Shown here one piece after another: positions 32,825 through 41,562 of a stretch of 64,000 nt of DNA; the first letter of the stretch is position 1, and each line of letters begins with the position of its first letter. Source of the DNA: Clostridiales bacterium (lineage in GTDB: Bacteria > Bacillota > Clostridia > Christensenellales > Pumilibacteraceae); NCBI GenBank assembly GCA_003533505.1, contig DQGD01000015.1, positions 9,862-73,861 of the forward strand, in the 5' to 3' direction. A program made the position numbers and the translations under genes. The notes under the pieces are model-generated. The model saw only the letters and a program-made list of their open reading frames with translations, searched no databases and was not told the origin of the DNA.

Positions 32825-34588
32825 TTACTTTTGTAATCTTATAAGCGCGAAGCCCGATACGGGCACGTCGATTTCGTTTAAGCCCACTGATAGCTTTACC
32901 GTGCGCTCCGAAACGACGTCGCCCTTGCAATCGGTTATTTTTATCGCGACTTCCGTTTCTCTTTTCACGCGGATATACACCGTTCGCTCGCTCGCGGCGT
33001 TGATTACGTCGAGGCTTTTGTCGCCCGGAAAGTCGACTATGCTCGTGCCGTATAACGCGGTGACGTCCTTTTCCTCACCCGTCGCCGTCAGCGCGGTATA
33101 GCCGTGCGAAAAACCCTCGGCGCGCAGCCTGCCGTTTAGCAGCGTTTTGCGGTTTTCGCGGAAGTAAGCAAGGTAATACGCCAGCATTCTGCGGTGCTCG
33201 TCGGTGATGTTTTTGAGGTTCAGAGAGATTTGCGGCACGCCGAATATCGAGTGATTGAGCTGATAAGCCGCATACTCGACCGCGTCGTCGTAGCTCCAGA
33301 TAAGAGGATCGCTGTGCACCGCCACGCCGCTGGTCAGCATGCGCAAATCGGCGACGCAGGTTTTCAGCGTGTTCTCGTCGCCGGCGCAATCGCCCACGCG
33401 GAACATGTTGCCGAATTGCTGCATCACGGCTCCCGTATACCGCTGGCGAAATTCCAGCATAACGTCGGGTTTTATTCTGCGGAGCTCGTCCGTAACCTCG
33501 CCTATCAGCGCTTCCACCGCGTCGGACAGCGAAACATAGTCCATGTCATCGTAGTTTTTCGGCGAATCGGCGGTCAGGTAGAACGCGTCGATAAAGTCGA
33601 GTTTGAATCCGTCGAGGTCGTACTTATTCAGAAATTCGGCGTAAATCCCCGTCAGGTACTCGCGCACCTGAGAGAACCTCGGGTCGAGCGCATACGCGCC
33701 TATGCCGCCGTCGAAATACAGGTACTTGCCGCGGAAGTCGTCCGCCGCCTTAGCGTTCTTGCCCATGTACGGGACGGAAAACCACAGCATTACTTTCATG
33801 CCGATTGCGTGCACGCTCTTTACGAACTCTGCCATGTCGGCGATTTTACTCTTGCACACTCTCCAATCGCCGCAGTACGAATAGCCGCCGCCGTTGTCCT
33901 CGGTCTGCCAACCGTCGTCCACGATTATCGTTTCCATGCCGAGCGCTTTTGCCAATCTGCACTGCTCGATAAGCGTTTCGTCGGTGAATCGCTGCTGAAA
34001 GACGTACCAGGGCGCGTAGCACGGCAGTTCCGCGGCTTCGGGCAGGTATGCCGAGCGGTAAAAATTCTTCCACCAACCGCGAACGTCCGCAATCGTCTTG
34101 TCCGCCGTTTCGTCGCGGAAATCCACTCTTAGCTTCGTTTCGTATTCTTTTATAGGGCTTACGAGAGCGGTAAACAGCTCGACGCGCACCGTGAGTTTTT
34201 GCCGCGGCTCATTAAAGCCCAGACTGAGCGCGCACGGGGTTTTGCAGTCGGAAAGCGCAACCGTGACCTTGTTTTTGTCGTTCTTCGTCACCGCGGCGAT
34301 TACCGGCGCGCCGCATGCCGCCGAAGAAAACGACGGCGACGGATTCCAATCGGGACGAATTCCTGCGTTAAGTATTTCGTTGGGCTTGAAAGTCGTCGCC
34401 GCGTCGTCCTTTTTGACATAAAACGTAACGATTATTTTCTCGGGACTCGTAGCCGCCGTAAAGCTCGCCTTGAGCCGAAAAAGCTTTACGCCGGCTTCGC
34501 CTTTTGTTGAGGTAACGTCGAAATCGACGGACTGCGCGCCCGTATCTATCGTGAAGTCTATCCCGTCGATTCTTTTCTCTATGGTCAT
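32825..34588 (-). CDS. GH36-like alpha-galactosidase family enzyme
   Basis: A 587-residue cytoplasmic glycosidase related to GH36/melibiase. It has an N-terminal beta-sandwich, a TIM barrel beginning near 195 (CYAPWYVFQQRF, then TIIVDDGWQ), the catalytic nucleophile Asp in GFKLDFIDAFY, and the acid/base Asp in RVGDCAGDENT. The C-terminus is a short beta domain. No signal peptide is present, so it acts on imported oligosaccharides, most likely alpha-galactosides. It lies 29 bp after the ManA-ROK fusion in the same unit, which fits sugar catabolism. Substrate specificity is uncertain. Confidence 0.85.
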   Translation of the reverse strand: MTIEKRIDGIDFTIDTGAQSVDFDVTSTKGEAGVKLFRLKASFTAATSPEKIIVTFYVKKDDAATTFKPNEILNAGIRPDWNPSPSFSSAACGAPVIAAVTKNDKNKVTVALSDCKTPCALSLGFNEPRQKLTVRVELFTALVSPIKEYETKLRVDFRDETADKTIADVRGWWKNFYRSAYLPEAAELPCYAPWYVFQQRFTDETLIEQCRLAKALGMETIIVDDGWQTEDNGGGYSYCGDWRVCKSKIADMAEFVKSVHAIGMKVMLWFSVPYMGKNAKAADDFRGKYLYFDGGIGAYALDPRFSQVREYLTGIYAEFLNKYDLDGFKLDFIDAFYLTADSPKNYDDMDYVSLSDAVEALIGEVTDELRRIKPDVMLEFRQRYTGAVMQQFGNMFRVGDCAGDENTLKTCVADLRMLTSGVAVHSDPLIWSYDDAVEYAAYQLNHSIFGVPQISLNLKNITDEHRRMLAYYLAYFRENRKTLLNGRLRAEGFSHGYTALTATGEEKDVTALYGTSIVDFPGDKSLDVINAASERTVYIRVKRETEVAIKITDCKGDVVSERTVKLSVGLNEIDVPVSGFALIRLQK

Positions 34589-34617
34589 AAAATCTTACTC
34601 CCGTATGCCGTTTTTTC

Positions 34618-36483
34618 TTACCTTTTACCGAACGCGAGCGCGGCGGCTCCCACGAGCCCCGCGTCCGAGCCGAGCGAAGCCACTACTATGTCTACCGGCG
34701 CAAAGCCCGTGCCGCCGTAGACTTCGCAGTTGACGGCTTTTGCGAGCGGCTTTAAGAACACGTCGCCGGCGTTGCAGATTCCGCCGCCCAGCACTATCGC
34801 TTCGGGGCGGAAAACGTTGATTGCGTTCGCAATTCCCGTCGCGAGATAGCCGACGTATTTCTTCACCACGGCTTTGGCGGTCTTGTCGTCGCGCCGCAGT
34901 GCGTCGAACACGATTTTGCCGTTTACGTTATCTTTATTCCCGTCCGTCAGCTTCCATAAAAGGCTGCCGGGAGCCTTGTCCATCGCTCTTCTCGCCTGAC
35001 GAACGAGCGCGGTAGCCGACGCATACGCTTCGAGACAGCCGCGCCTGCCGCAAGTACACTTCTCGCCGCCGTAGCATATTACTTCGTGACCGAGTTCCGC
35101 GCCTGCGCCCTTGTTGCCCTCGAACAGCTTTCCGTCCGCGACTACGCCGCCGCCCACTCCCGTGCCCAGCGTGAGCATGACCATGGAATTATATTTCTTG
35201 CCGGCTCCGCACACATATTCGCCGAGCGCCGCCGCGTTGGCGTCGTTGGTGACGAATACGGGCATGCCCAGCGCGCGTTCGAGATTCGATACTATCGGCA
35301 CGTCTTTCCAGGCGAGGTTGTTCGAGTACACCACTTCGCCGTCACGAGTGTTTATCGTGCCGGGGCACCCCACGCCTGCGCCGCTCACGGCGACGTCCGC
35401 TTTCTTTATAATGGATTTGGCGAGCTCCGCTATGTCCGCAAGGATTGCTTCCGCGCCGGCGCCGTTACGCGTGGGACAGCTGCCGGAGGCGATTATCCTG
35501 CCGTACCCGTCCACCACGCCGCACTTGACGCTCGTGCCGCCGATGTCTATGCCGAGGTAGTACGCAGCTTTGCTTTCACTCGTGAGTATCGCTGTAGCTT
35601 CGCCATCGATTTCGTATTTCTCGCCGCAGGACACGAAAAAGCTGTCGCCTGCCGCAAATTTTTTGCCGTTTATTTCGCCGCTGCCCGAAATAAAACTTAT
35701 CGCGGTGAACGAGTCGTCGTCCGTTCCGACAAATCTCCCGTCGAGTTTCAGCTCGCGCATGCGGAAGTACTTGCATTCGGTAAGCCTGCGAATCGTGCCG
35801 CCCGGTATTTCCTCGGGCTCGCCGCCGTCGGTTTCGTCGCGGAACGCCTTGAAGTCGATTACCTCGACCGCCTTTTCGACGTGAAGCGGACGGAGCTTTC
35901 CGTCGAAAAGGCGGCGGTTGTAGTCGTACACGCGATAGGTGACGTCGCTGCTTTGCTGCACCTCGCAGACGAGGCAGCCCTCGCCGATTGCGTGCACCGT
36001 GCCGGCTTTTATCAGGTAACAGTCGCCCTTTTTGACGGGGATAAAGTTAAGAAGCTCCTCCACCGTGCCGTCCTTGACCTTTTCGAGAAATTCCTCGCGG
36101 CTAACGTCGCGCTTGAAGCCGCAGTAAATCCCTGCCCCCGGAGTTGCCGCGACGATATACCAGGCTTCGGTCTTGCCGTTGTCGCGCTCGTATTTTTTCG
36201 CATACTCGTCGCCCGGGTGAACCTGCACCGACAGGCTTTTCGCCGCGTCAATGTACTTGATAAGCACGGGAAACTCGCCGCCGTTTTTGTCCACCGCGCC
36301 AGGGGTTTCTTTAAGATACTCGGAAAAAGTCTTGTCCGAGCCCTCGACGCGGCTCTCGCCGTCGCGGTGTACGCTCGCTTCCCAGCTCTCGGCGACGATT
36401 CCGTCGCGCTTGCGCCCGAAAAGCGTCTTTAATCGCTCTCCGCCCCACAGATAATCTTTCAATACCGGCTCGAGTTTTATCAC
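34618..36483 (-). CDS. Mannose-6-phosphate isomerase / ROK kinase fusion
   Basis: A 621-residue fusion. Residues 1-302 are a class I phosphomannose isomerase (WGGERL; zinc ligands Gln 87 and His 89 in VQVHPGDEY, Glu 106, His 164 in GTVHAI). Residues 307-621 are a ROK sugar kinase starting at YYLGIDIGGTSVK, with ELGHEVI and the zinc motif CTCGRRGCLEAY. The kinase domain begins without a methionine, so a single polypeptide is encoded. It could phosphorylate a hexose (glucose, mannose or similar) and isomerise mannose-6-phosphate to fructose-6-phosphate. The GTG start is preceded by AAAAAAGGAGC. Confidence 0.88.
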   Translation of the reverse strand: MIKLEPVLKDYLWGGERLKTLFGRKRDGIVAESWEASVHRDGESRVEGSDKTFSEYLKETPGAVDKNGGEFPVLIKYIDAAKSLSVQVHPGDEYAKKYERDNGKTEAWYIVAATPGAGIYCGFKRDVSREEFLEKVKDGTVEELLNFIPVKKGDCYLIKAGTVHAIGEGCLVCEVQQSSDVTYRVYDYNRRLFDGKLRPLHVEKAVEVIDFKAFRDETDGGEPEEIPGGTIRRLTECKYFRMRELKLDGRFVGTDDDSFTAISFISGSGEINGKKFAAGDSFFVSCGEKYEIDGEATAILTSESKAAYYLGIDIGGTSVKCGVVDGYGRIIASGSCPTRNGAGAEAILADIAELAKSIIKKADVAVSGAGVGCPGTINTRDGEVVYSNNLAWKDVPIVSNLERALGMPVFVTNDANAAALGEYVCGAGKKYNSMVMLTLGTGVGGGVVADGKLFEGNKGAGAELGHEVICYGGEKCTCGRRGCLEAYASATALVRQARRAMDKAPGSLLWKLTDGNKDNVNGKIVFDALRRDDKTAKAVVKKYVGYLATGIANAINVFRPEAIVLGGGICNAGDVFLKPLAKAVNCEVYGGTGFAPVDIVVASLGSDAGLVGAAALAFGKR

Positions 36484-36503
36484 GGTTATGCAGCTCCTTT
36501 TTT

Positions 36504-36558
36504 GTCAATCGGTTTACCTATCGGTTATACCATATCGACAGCGTAAAGTCAATCGGTT
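36504..36558 (-). promoter_or_regulatory. Promoter with three repeated operator-like motifs
   Basis: On the minus strand TTGACT (36547-36552) and TATAAC (36524-36529) flank a 17-bp spacer, upstream of the ManA-ROK fusion. Two exact copies of GTCAATCGGTT (plus-strand reading, 36504-36514 and 36548-36558) and a partial copy CTATCGGTT (36518-36526) cover the -35 box, the -10 box and the start region. The copies are about 12 and 32 bp apart, close to whole helical turns, as expected for a regulator bound to one face of DNA. Confidence 0.7.
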
Positions 36559-36613
36559 GAGCCATGTGCGCGACGCGGCAATAAGATAAGCAAAACCGTT
36601 ACGGCGCAGGCGA

Positions 36614-37930
36614 TTACGCTCTCTCCTTAATCTTTATACAAGTATTAACCGCCATATCGAAACTGAGTTCCGTCGTGATTTTTATAAATTTGCCGTCATG
36701 CGCATTATCCAGCAAAAAGACGTCGAATTCGCCATTCTTCCCGAAATCGAGCGTTACCTGTGCGTTTTCCTTGTCGTCGCGCTCGGAGTAATGCGTGATA
36801 ATCGCGGTTACTTTACCGTCTTCATCGACTCCGCAGAGAAGATAAACGTCATTCGGCAGTTCCGTTGCCCTGACCTCGTGCGCAAGTCCGTACAACTCGC
36901 CGTACCACTTGAAGCACCAATAGCTTTTTAGCGGTCTGTAAGTATAAAAATCGAAAACGCCGTTGAACACGCTTGGACGGGTGTCGTAGTACATCAGCAT
37001 ATCTATCGACGTAGAAATTTGCGCCAAAGACATAACCGAAGCGACGTATGCGGCTCCCTTCATGCCGTGTATCGTTTCTATCGAATAGACGAAATCGTTT
37101 GTCCAGCCGCGCACATAATTCCATTCGTTCAAAATGCTTTCGGTTTTCTCGTAACCGTATCGGTCGAGATAAGCGCGTAACGTATCCGCTTTTTTCGTTA
37201 CAATTCCGGGGTCGGTCGAATAAATATGCCATGAGAAGAAATCAATCGGCACGTTTCTCTTCTGCATTTCGCAAAGAAACTCTTTTGCCCAATCTTCTCT
37301 ATACGCCAGCGCCGGTCCGCCGATTTTCAGATGCGGAAATTTTGATTTTAAATACTTTGCAACCGTTTCGTAAAAATCAAAAAACTCGGCTTTCGTGCCT
37401 CCCCAAGTGCGCTTATTCGAGTTGTCATCGTCGTCTAAGTCCGGTTCGTTCCAGATTTCCCAATACGGCATATCCAGCGTGTACCCGTGCGCCCACCCTT
37501 CCGTATAGTGACGTATTACATGTTCGCAGATACGCGCCCACTTTTCAAAATCCTTCGGCGGCAAAGTATTGTGTTTTTTTATCTGGTGCTCAATCGTTTG
37601 CCCCAAGCGGAAAAAGGTCTTCGTCCCTGCCTCCAAGGTACACAAAATCGACTCGTCGGTGCAATCGAAATCATAATTACCCGAGTCGTTTTCATCCGCG
37701 GCGAAATTCGGAAAAATCGCGCTTATATCGTGCGCGTAAGGTCCGCCGTATGCCGCTATCGCGTTTGAATCGTGATTCCTCGAAAACGGAATTCTTGCAT
37801 CCTTGTACTCGGTTATATTCGTGCGCCATTGGTCCGCCGCGTGGCGCTTGTATATAGGACCTCCGTTCGTCGCGTTTAGCATCTTGAATTTTCCATACTT
37901 ATTCGTTAAATCAACTTTAATAGTTCCCAT
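36614..37930 (-). CDS. GH39-like glycosidase
   Basis: A 438-residue intracellular glycosidase of clan GH-A resembling GH39 beta-xylosidases. The acid/base Glu 162 lies in WEIWNEPDLD and the nucleophile Glu 269 in SILNEWNYVRG, in the right order and spacing. The N-terminal barrel is followed by a small beta domain. No signal peptide is seen. The gene is AT-richer than its left-hand neighbours and uses different codons. GGAGGTAAAT precedes the ATG. It is monocistronic, 130 bp beyond the ManA-ROK gene. Other GH-A families such as GH30 or GH51 cannot be fully excluded. Confidence 0.75.
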   Translation of the reverse strand: MGTIKVDLTNKYGKFKMLNATNGGPIYKRHAADQWRTNITEYKDARIPFSRNHDSNAIAAYGGPYAHDISAIFPNFAADENDSGNYDFDCTDESILCTLEAGTKTFFRLGQTIEHQIKKHNTLPPKDFEKWARICEHVIRHYTEGWAHGYTLDMPYWEIWNEPDLDDDDNSNKRTWGGTKAEFFDFYETVAKYLKSKFPHLKIGGPALAYREDWAKEFLCEMQKRNVPIDFFSWHIYSTDPGIVTKKADTLRAYLDRYGYEKTESILNEWNYVRGWTNDFVYSIETIHGMKGAAYVASVMSLAQISTSIDMLMYYDTRPSVFNGVFDFYTYRPLKSYWCFKWYGELYGLAHEVRATELPNDVYLLCGVDEDGKVTAIITHYSERDDKENAQVTLDFGKNGEFDVFLLDNAHDGKFIKITTELSFDMAVNTCIKIKERA

Positions 37931-38033
37931 ATTTACCTCCGCGTTTGTTTATTCTCCCGGATTTTCTGTGCGCATAACCAAGAAAATTTGCTTTATACCG
38001 TTATGTCTTGATTACCAAAGTCAGACGCTAAAA

Positions 38034-38061
38034 CATATAATCGATTTAAGACAACAGTCAA
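38034..38061 (-). promoter_or_regulatory. Possible promoter of GH39-like gene
   Basis: On the minus strand TTGACT (38056-38061) and TATATG (38034-38039) are 16 bp apart, about 105 bp before the GH39 start. A second candidate TATAAA lies closer to the gene, so the assignment is tentative. Confidence 0.4.
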
Positions 38062-38142
38062 TGAAACTTCATCGTTTACAAAGTCTTTAATAATTTTACT
38101 TTCAGCCGTTTTCTTTTCTCATATTGTAATTATACCACATTT

Positions 38143-38177
38143 AATATGACAATTCCCGTTATATTTATAAAAGTTTT
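38143..38177. repeat. 35-bp dispersed repeat, copy A
   Basis: The 35 bases match 49907-49941 in the same orientation with one T/C difference. The repeat contains ATATGAC and its near-complement GTTATAT around AATTCCC, so it can form a small hairpin, followed by TTATAAAAGTTTT. Confidence 0.75.
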
Positions 38178-38273
38178 TAAATTTCTTCTATCATACTGTC
38201 GCCGTGCGTATGAAGTGTTGTTTTCGTTAGCCATATCCGCTTTTGCAAATTAAAATATCGCCTTTTAGAATCA

Positions 38274-38302
38274 GAGCCGTTCGCACCCACTGCGAACGGC
38301 TC
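38274..38302 (-). terminator. Hairpin after the large surface protein gene
   Basis: A perfect 12-bp stem (GAGCCGTTCGCA and its complement) with a five-base loop lies 18 bp after the stop codon of the 1049-residue protein. The T run that follows is interrupted, so termination may be partial. Confidence 0.65.
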
Positions 38303-38319
38303 GTTGTTATTATTTCATC

Positions 38320-41300
38320 TTATTTCTTTTTGGTGAACAATGCTTTGATTTTTGCTCCGAGATTTTTGAAGAAGTTTCCGATTGCCGTAAAGCCTTTCTT
38401 CAAAGCAACGCCCAAGTCCGCAAACGTCTTTTTGCTTATTGCAAACCAGAAGATTGCAAATCCGCCGATTCCTGCGACCGCTACCGAACCGATTACGATA
38501 CCTGCAATCGCGCCGCCCGAAAGTCCGTCCTTTTTAGCAGGCGGAGTGATTTCGCCACCGCCCGAAGGCTTATCTTCATATACAGCCGTAAGGGTTTTTC
38601 CTTTCTCTACCTTGAAAGTATAACTCTTGTCGGTGCTGACGATATTTCCGCTTTCGTCCTTCCAGCCTTTGAATTCTTTGCCTTCTTTATCTTCTGCCGT
38701 TACTGTTGCGCTTTCGCCGTGTGCATAGAAATTGCTTTCGCCGTTGACTATTACGTTATGCGTGCCGATTTTGGCAATTCTAAGTTCGGTGATTTCGTTG
38801 CCGTCTTTATCAAAGTGCTTTCCGCAAACCGTGCAATCTTTATGTCCTTTCGTGCCAAAGTCTTCCGTTGTTGCAGGAATTTCGTCTTTCCACTCGCCAT
38901 AAGTATGTGGAGTAAAATCAATATCAACTTCCTTTTCTTGCTTAGTAAACGCAGTATTTACAAAGGTGGCGGTATATTTCATTTTGCCTTTTTCTTTGCA
39001 GGTTGCCGCTGTGATAGTCGTTCCTGTTGCGGTCACCGTTTCGCTTTCGATATGGGCGCTGTCGTGTTTGCAAACTCTTTCCGCTTTGCAAGTGTTGTCC
39101 GTCCAAGTGTATTTTACTTCGCCATAGTCGTGACCGAGTTTATCACCATACTCAAGACCACAAACAGAGCAAACTGCTTTGTTTTCGCAAGTTGCCGTTC
39201 CGCCCGAGTGATCTGCTTTGTCCAAAATCTCCGAGCAATGCGTACATTTGTGATAGTGATACTTTCCGTCTGCCGAATTGTGCCATTCACTGTCTGCCGT
39301 ATGATTATAATGTCCCGCAGGAGTAATTTCAAAACCACACTTCGAGCATTTTACAGGGTTGGTTTCGTCAGCCTTTTCTCTGTCGGGTGTATGTGCTTCA
39401 AAGTTGAATTTGTTATCGCAAGTCGAGCAAGTATCCCAGTGTCCCGAACTGTCTTTTCCGTTGTATTTCGTTGTATTATGTGGAGCAGTTCCACCGTATG
39501 TCGTTTTGCAAACGTCACAAACCGCTTTTGTTGTGCAAGTTGCCGCTCCGCCCGAGCAGGTGCCGTTTTCTTTATGGTTGCTATCTCTCTTACAAGTGCG
39601 AGTATGCGTTCCGTCACCGTTGCTTACCCAAGCGTTCCAGTCGTGATTGTCGTTTGTAGGAATTGTAAGGTCGGTGAGTTCATTTCCTCTCTCGTCATAA
39701 TGCTTATTGCACCTATTACAATCTTTATGACCTTTTGTTCCAGTTGCCACGCAAGTTGCAGGAACTTCCTCTATCCACGCCCCAAAATCGTGAGCGTTCG
39801 GATTTACAGGAATAGTCAATTCCGCTTCGGTCTTTTCGTTTTTGCTTTCGTCAAAATACTTGTTGCAAACCGAGCATTTATAATGCGCTTGCATACCCGT
39901 TTGTGTGCAGGTAGGCTCTTGCTTTGGCACTAAATCACCGTATTCGTGTCCCGCAGGGATTTTTACTTGTTCTTCGGTAAGTAAATTAACCCCTCCTGCG
40001 TCCGAAAACAAATCTCCGCAATCGTTACATTTGAAATGTTCTCTATTTCCGTCCGTCGTGCAGGTTTTCGGTGTTTTAGGGACAAGCGATATCGAGTGCA
40101 TATGGTCTATTATGGTTACCGGTATTTCACGCAAGGAATCGTCTTTACTTTTTGCTTCAACTCCTATTTCTGTTGACGTTTCATCAATTCCGACAGTCAA
40201 AACGCCGTCTTGAGATATTTTTGTATCGTTGGAACTTTTGCGATATACGTTCCATGTAACCGACTTGTCAAAATCGCCGTATCCAATTACGGTTGCGGTA
40301 AATTGTCTTTGCCCGCCCTTAGGAACTGAAGTGTTTTCAGGGGAAATAGTAACCTCAGTTATTTTTCCGTTTTTATACACTACTAAAGGCGTAAACGATG
40401 TATTACTTTGTTCCACTCCTGAACTATTTATATTTGTTGCTCTAAGATTTATATAAAAAAGGGCATATTCGGTTGTGCCAAGATCAACGCTTTCAGCCAC
40501 AATTCCCGTCAGATGACCGCTTTCCGAAAGAGTAAGCCCTGCCGGCAATACGCTTGTATCGCAAGACCATTTGATGGGATTCGTTGACATATTTGTTCCC
40601 GTAGCGTAAAACTGAACATTAACTTCTTTTCCTTTTACAATCGCAAGTTGACCATATTCATTAATTTTTGAATAACTATCATTTATGACAGTCATTTGCA
40701 TTTGAATTTCAGGGGCTACGATTTCATCTTTAACCTCTATGGTATATTGTTCTTCGTCAAATCCTGCGGCGTTTTTCAGACGCACGGTAAAAGTAAAAGT
40801 TCGCGCCTCGGTAGGCGTTCCCTCTATGTAGATACCAAAACCTGCTTGTCGAAGTCTTAATCCGGTAGGTAAATTACCGTTTGTAATGCTTGCCTCGGAA
40901 GGTTCGCTAATGCCACTATTATAAAATATACGTTGCGAATATGAAGAATTTTTATATCCCACCTTAATATCTGATTGCGTTGTCGTGATTTTCGGTTTGG
41001 AGGTTTCGCCAAAAACGTACATTGCCACAGAGATGTTATCACTACCGTATTTATTTGTAACGGTAACGCTGATATTGTATGGACCTGCATCTCCCGTAGG
41101 TGTGCCTTCGATTTCGCCTGTCGTCGGGTTTAACGAAAGTCCTTTAGGCAGTGGAGCATAGCCTTCTCCCGATTTATTCGCACGAAAAGTGAACGGTTCT
41201 GTTCCCGTCGCCTCAATTTTGTAGTTGCTACCGTCATCAGCCTTGTATTCTACGCCCTTCAATGCATTAGGAAGTTTGCCCATATGGTTTTTTCTATCGA

Positions 41301-41469
41301 CTTCATTACCGCCTGTTTTGACGATTGTCGGCGCTGTTCCGTCTTCTCCTGCCGCATATACTGCAAAAGTCGGGCTTGCAAACACAATGCCGAGCATAAG
41401 CGCAAGGCATATCGCAAGACCGAGTATAAGCGCTAATATCTTTGATTTATTCGCCTTGTTGTGTGTCAT
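38320..41469 (-). CDS. Large secreted Cys-rich repeat surface protein
   Basis: A 1049-residue surface protein. Residues 1-40 form a signal peptide. Two or three Ig-like domains follow (LPKGLSLNPTTGEIEGTPTG is a putative-Ig signature; VTISPENTSVPKGGQRQFTA is Big_2-like). The central part (about 455-860) has repeated modules of HxxxxC..CG type such as HYKCSVCNKYFDE and HKDCNRCNKHYDE. A divergent InlB-like domain (GKEFKGWKDESG) precedes a Gly-rich membrane helix and a Lys-rich tail ending in KKK. No LPXTG motif is present, so it is probably membrane-anchored. An adhesin-like role is inference. Confidence 0.82.
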   Translation of the reverse strand: MTHNKANKSKILALILGLAICLALMLGIVFASPTFAVYAAGEDGTAPTIVKTGGNEVDRKNHMGKLPNALKGVEYKADDGSNYKIEATGTEPFTFRANKSGEGYAPLPKGLSLNPTTGEIEGTPTGDAGPYNISVTVTNKYGSDNISVAMYVFGETSKPKITTTQSDIKVGYKNSSYSQRIFYNSGISEPSEASITNGNLPTGLRLRQAGFGIYIEGTPTEARTFTFTVRLKNAAGFDEEQYTIEVKDEIVAPEIQMQMTVINDSYSKINEYGQLAIVKGKEVNVQFYATGTNMSTNPIKWSCDTSVLPAGLTLSESGHLTGIVAESVDLGTTEYALFYINLRATNINSSGVEQSNTSFTPLVVYKNGKITEVTISPENTSVPKGGQRQFTATVIGYGDFDKSVTWNVYRKSSNDTKISQDGVLTVGIDETSTEIGVEAKSKDDSLREIPVTIIDHMHSISLVPKTPKTCTTDGNREHFKCNDCGDLFSDAGGVNLLTEEQVKIPAGHEYGDLVPKQEPTCTQTGMQAHYKCSVCNKYFDESKNEKTEAELTIPVNPNAHDFGAWIEEVPATCVATGTKGHKDCNRCNKHYDERGNELTDLTIPTNDNHDWNAWVSNGDGTHTRTCKRDSNHKENGTCSGGAATCTTKAVCDVCKTTYGGTAPHNTTKYNGKDSSGHWDTCSTCDNKFNFEAHTPDREKADETNPVKCSKCGFEITPAGHYNHTADSEWHNSADGKYHYHKCTHCSEILDKADHSGGTATCENKAVCSVCGLEYGDKLGHDYGEVKYTWTDNTCKAERVCKHDSAHIESETVTATGTTITAATCKEKGKMKYTATFVNTAFTKQEKEVDIDFTPHTYGEWKDEIPATTEDFGTKGHKDCTVCGKHFDKDGNEITELRIAKIGTHNVIVNGESNFYAHGESATVTAEDKEGKEFKGWKDESGNIVSTDKSYTFKVEKGKTLTAVYEDKPSGGGEITPPAKKDGLSGGAIAGIVIGSVAVAGIGGFAIFWFAISKKTFADLGVALKKGFTAIGNFFKNLGAKIKALFTKKK

Positions 41470-41505
41470 AATATTATCTCCTTTTTAAGATAGAACACAG
41501 CACGA

Positions 41506-41531
41506 ATAAGCGGGTTTTTACGCCCGCTTAT
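41506..41531 (-). repeat. Hairpin between lipoprotein and surface protein genes
   Basis: ATAAGCGGG and CCCGCTTAT form a nine-bp stem with an eight-base loop, 37 bp upstream of the large surface protein start. It could be a terminator or an attenuator that sets different levels for the two genes. Confidence 0.5.
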
Positions 41532-41562
41532 CCGTAATTTTGATCAGATAATAACTTTTAAG

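Larger units (their letters stand above)
37931..38319. other. AT-rich intergenic region between GH39 gene and surface proteins
   Basis: This 389-bp stretch holds no supported gene. It contains a possible GH39 promoter, one copy of a 35-bp repeat found again at 49.9 kb, and a GC-rich hairpin just after the large surface protein gene. Confidence 0.6.
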
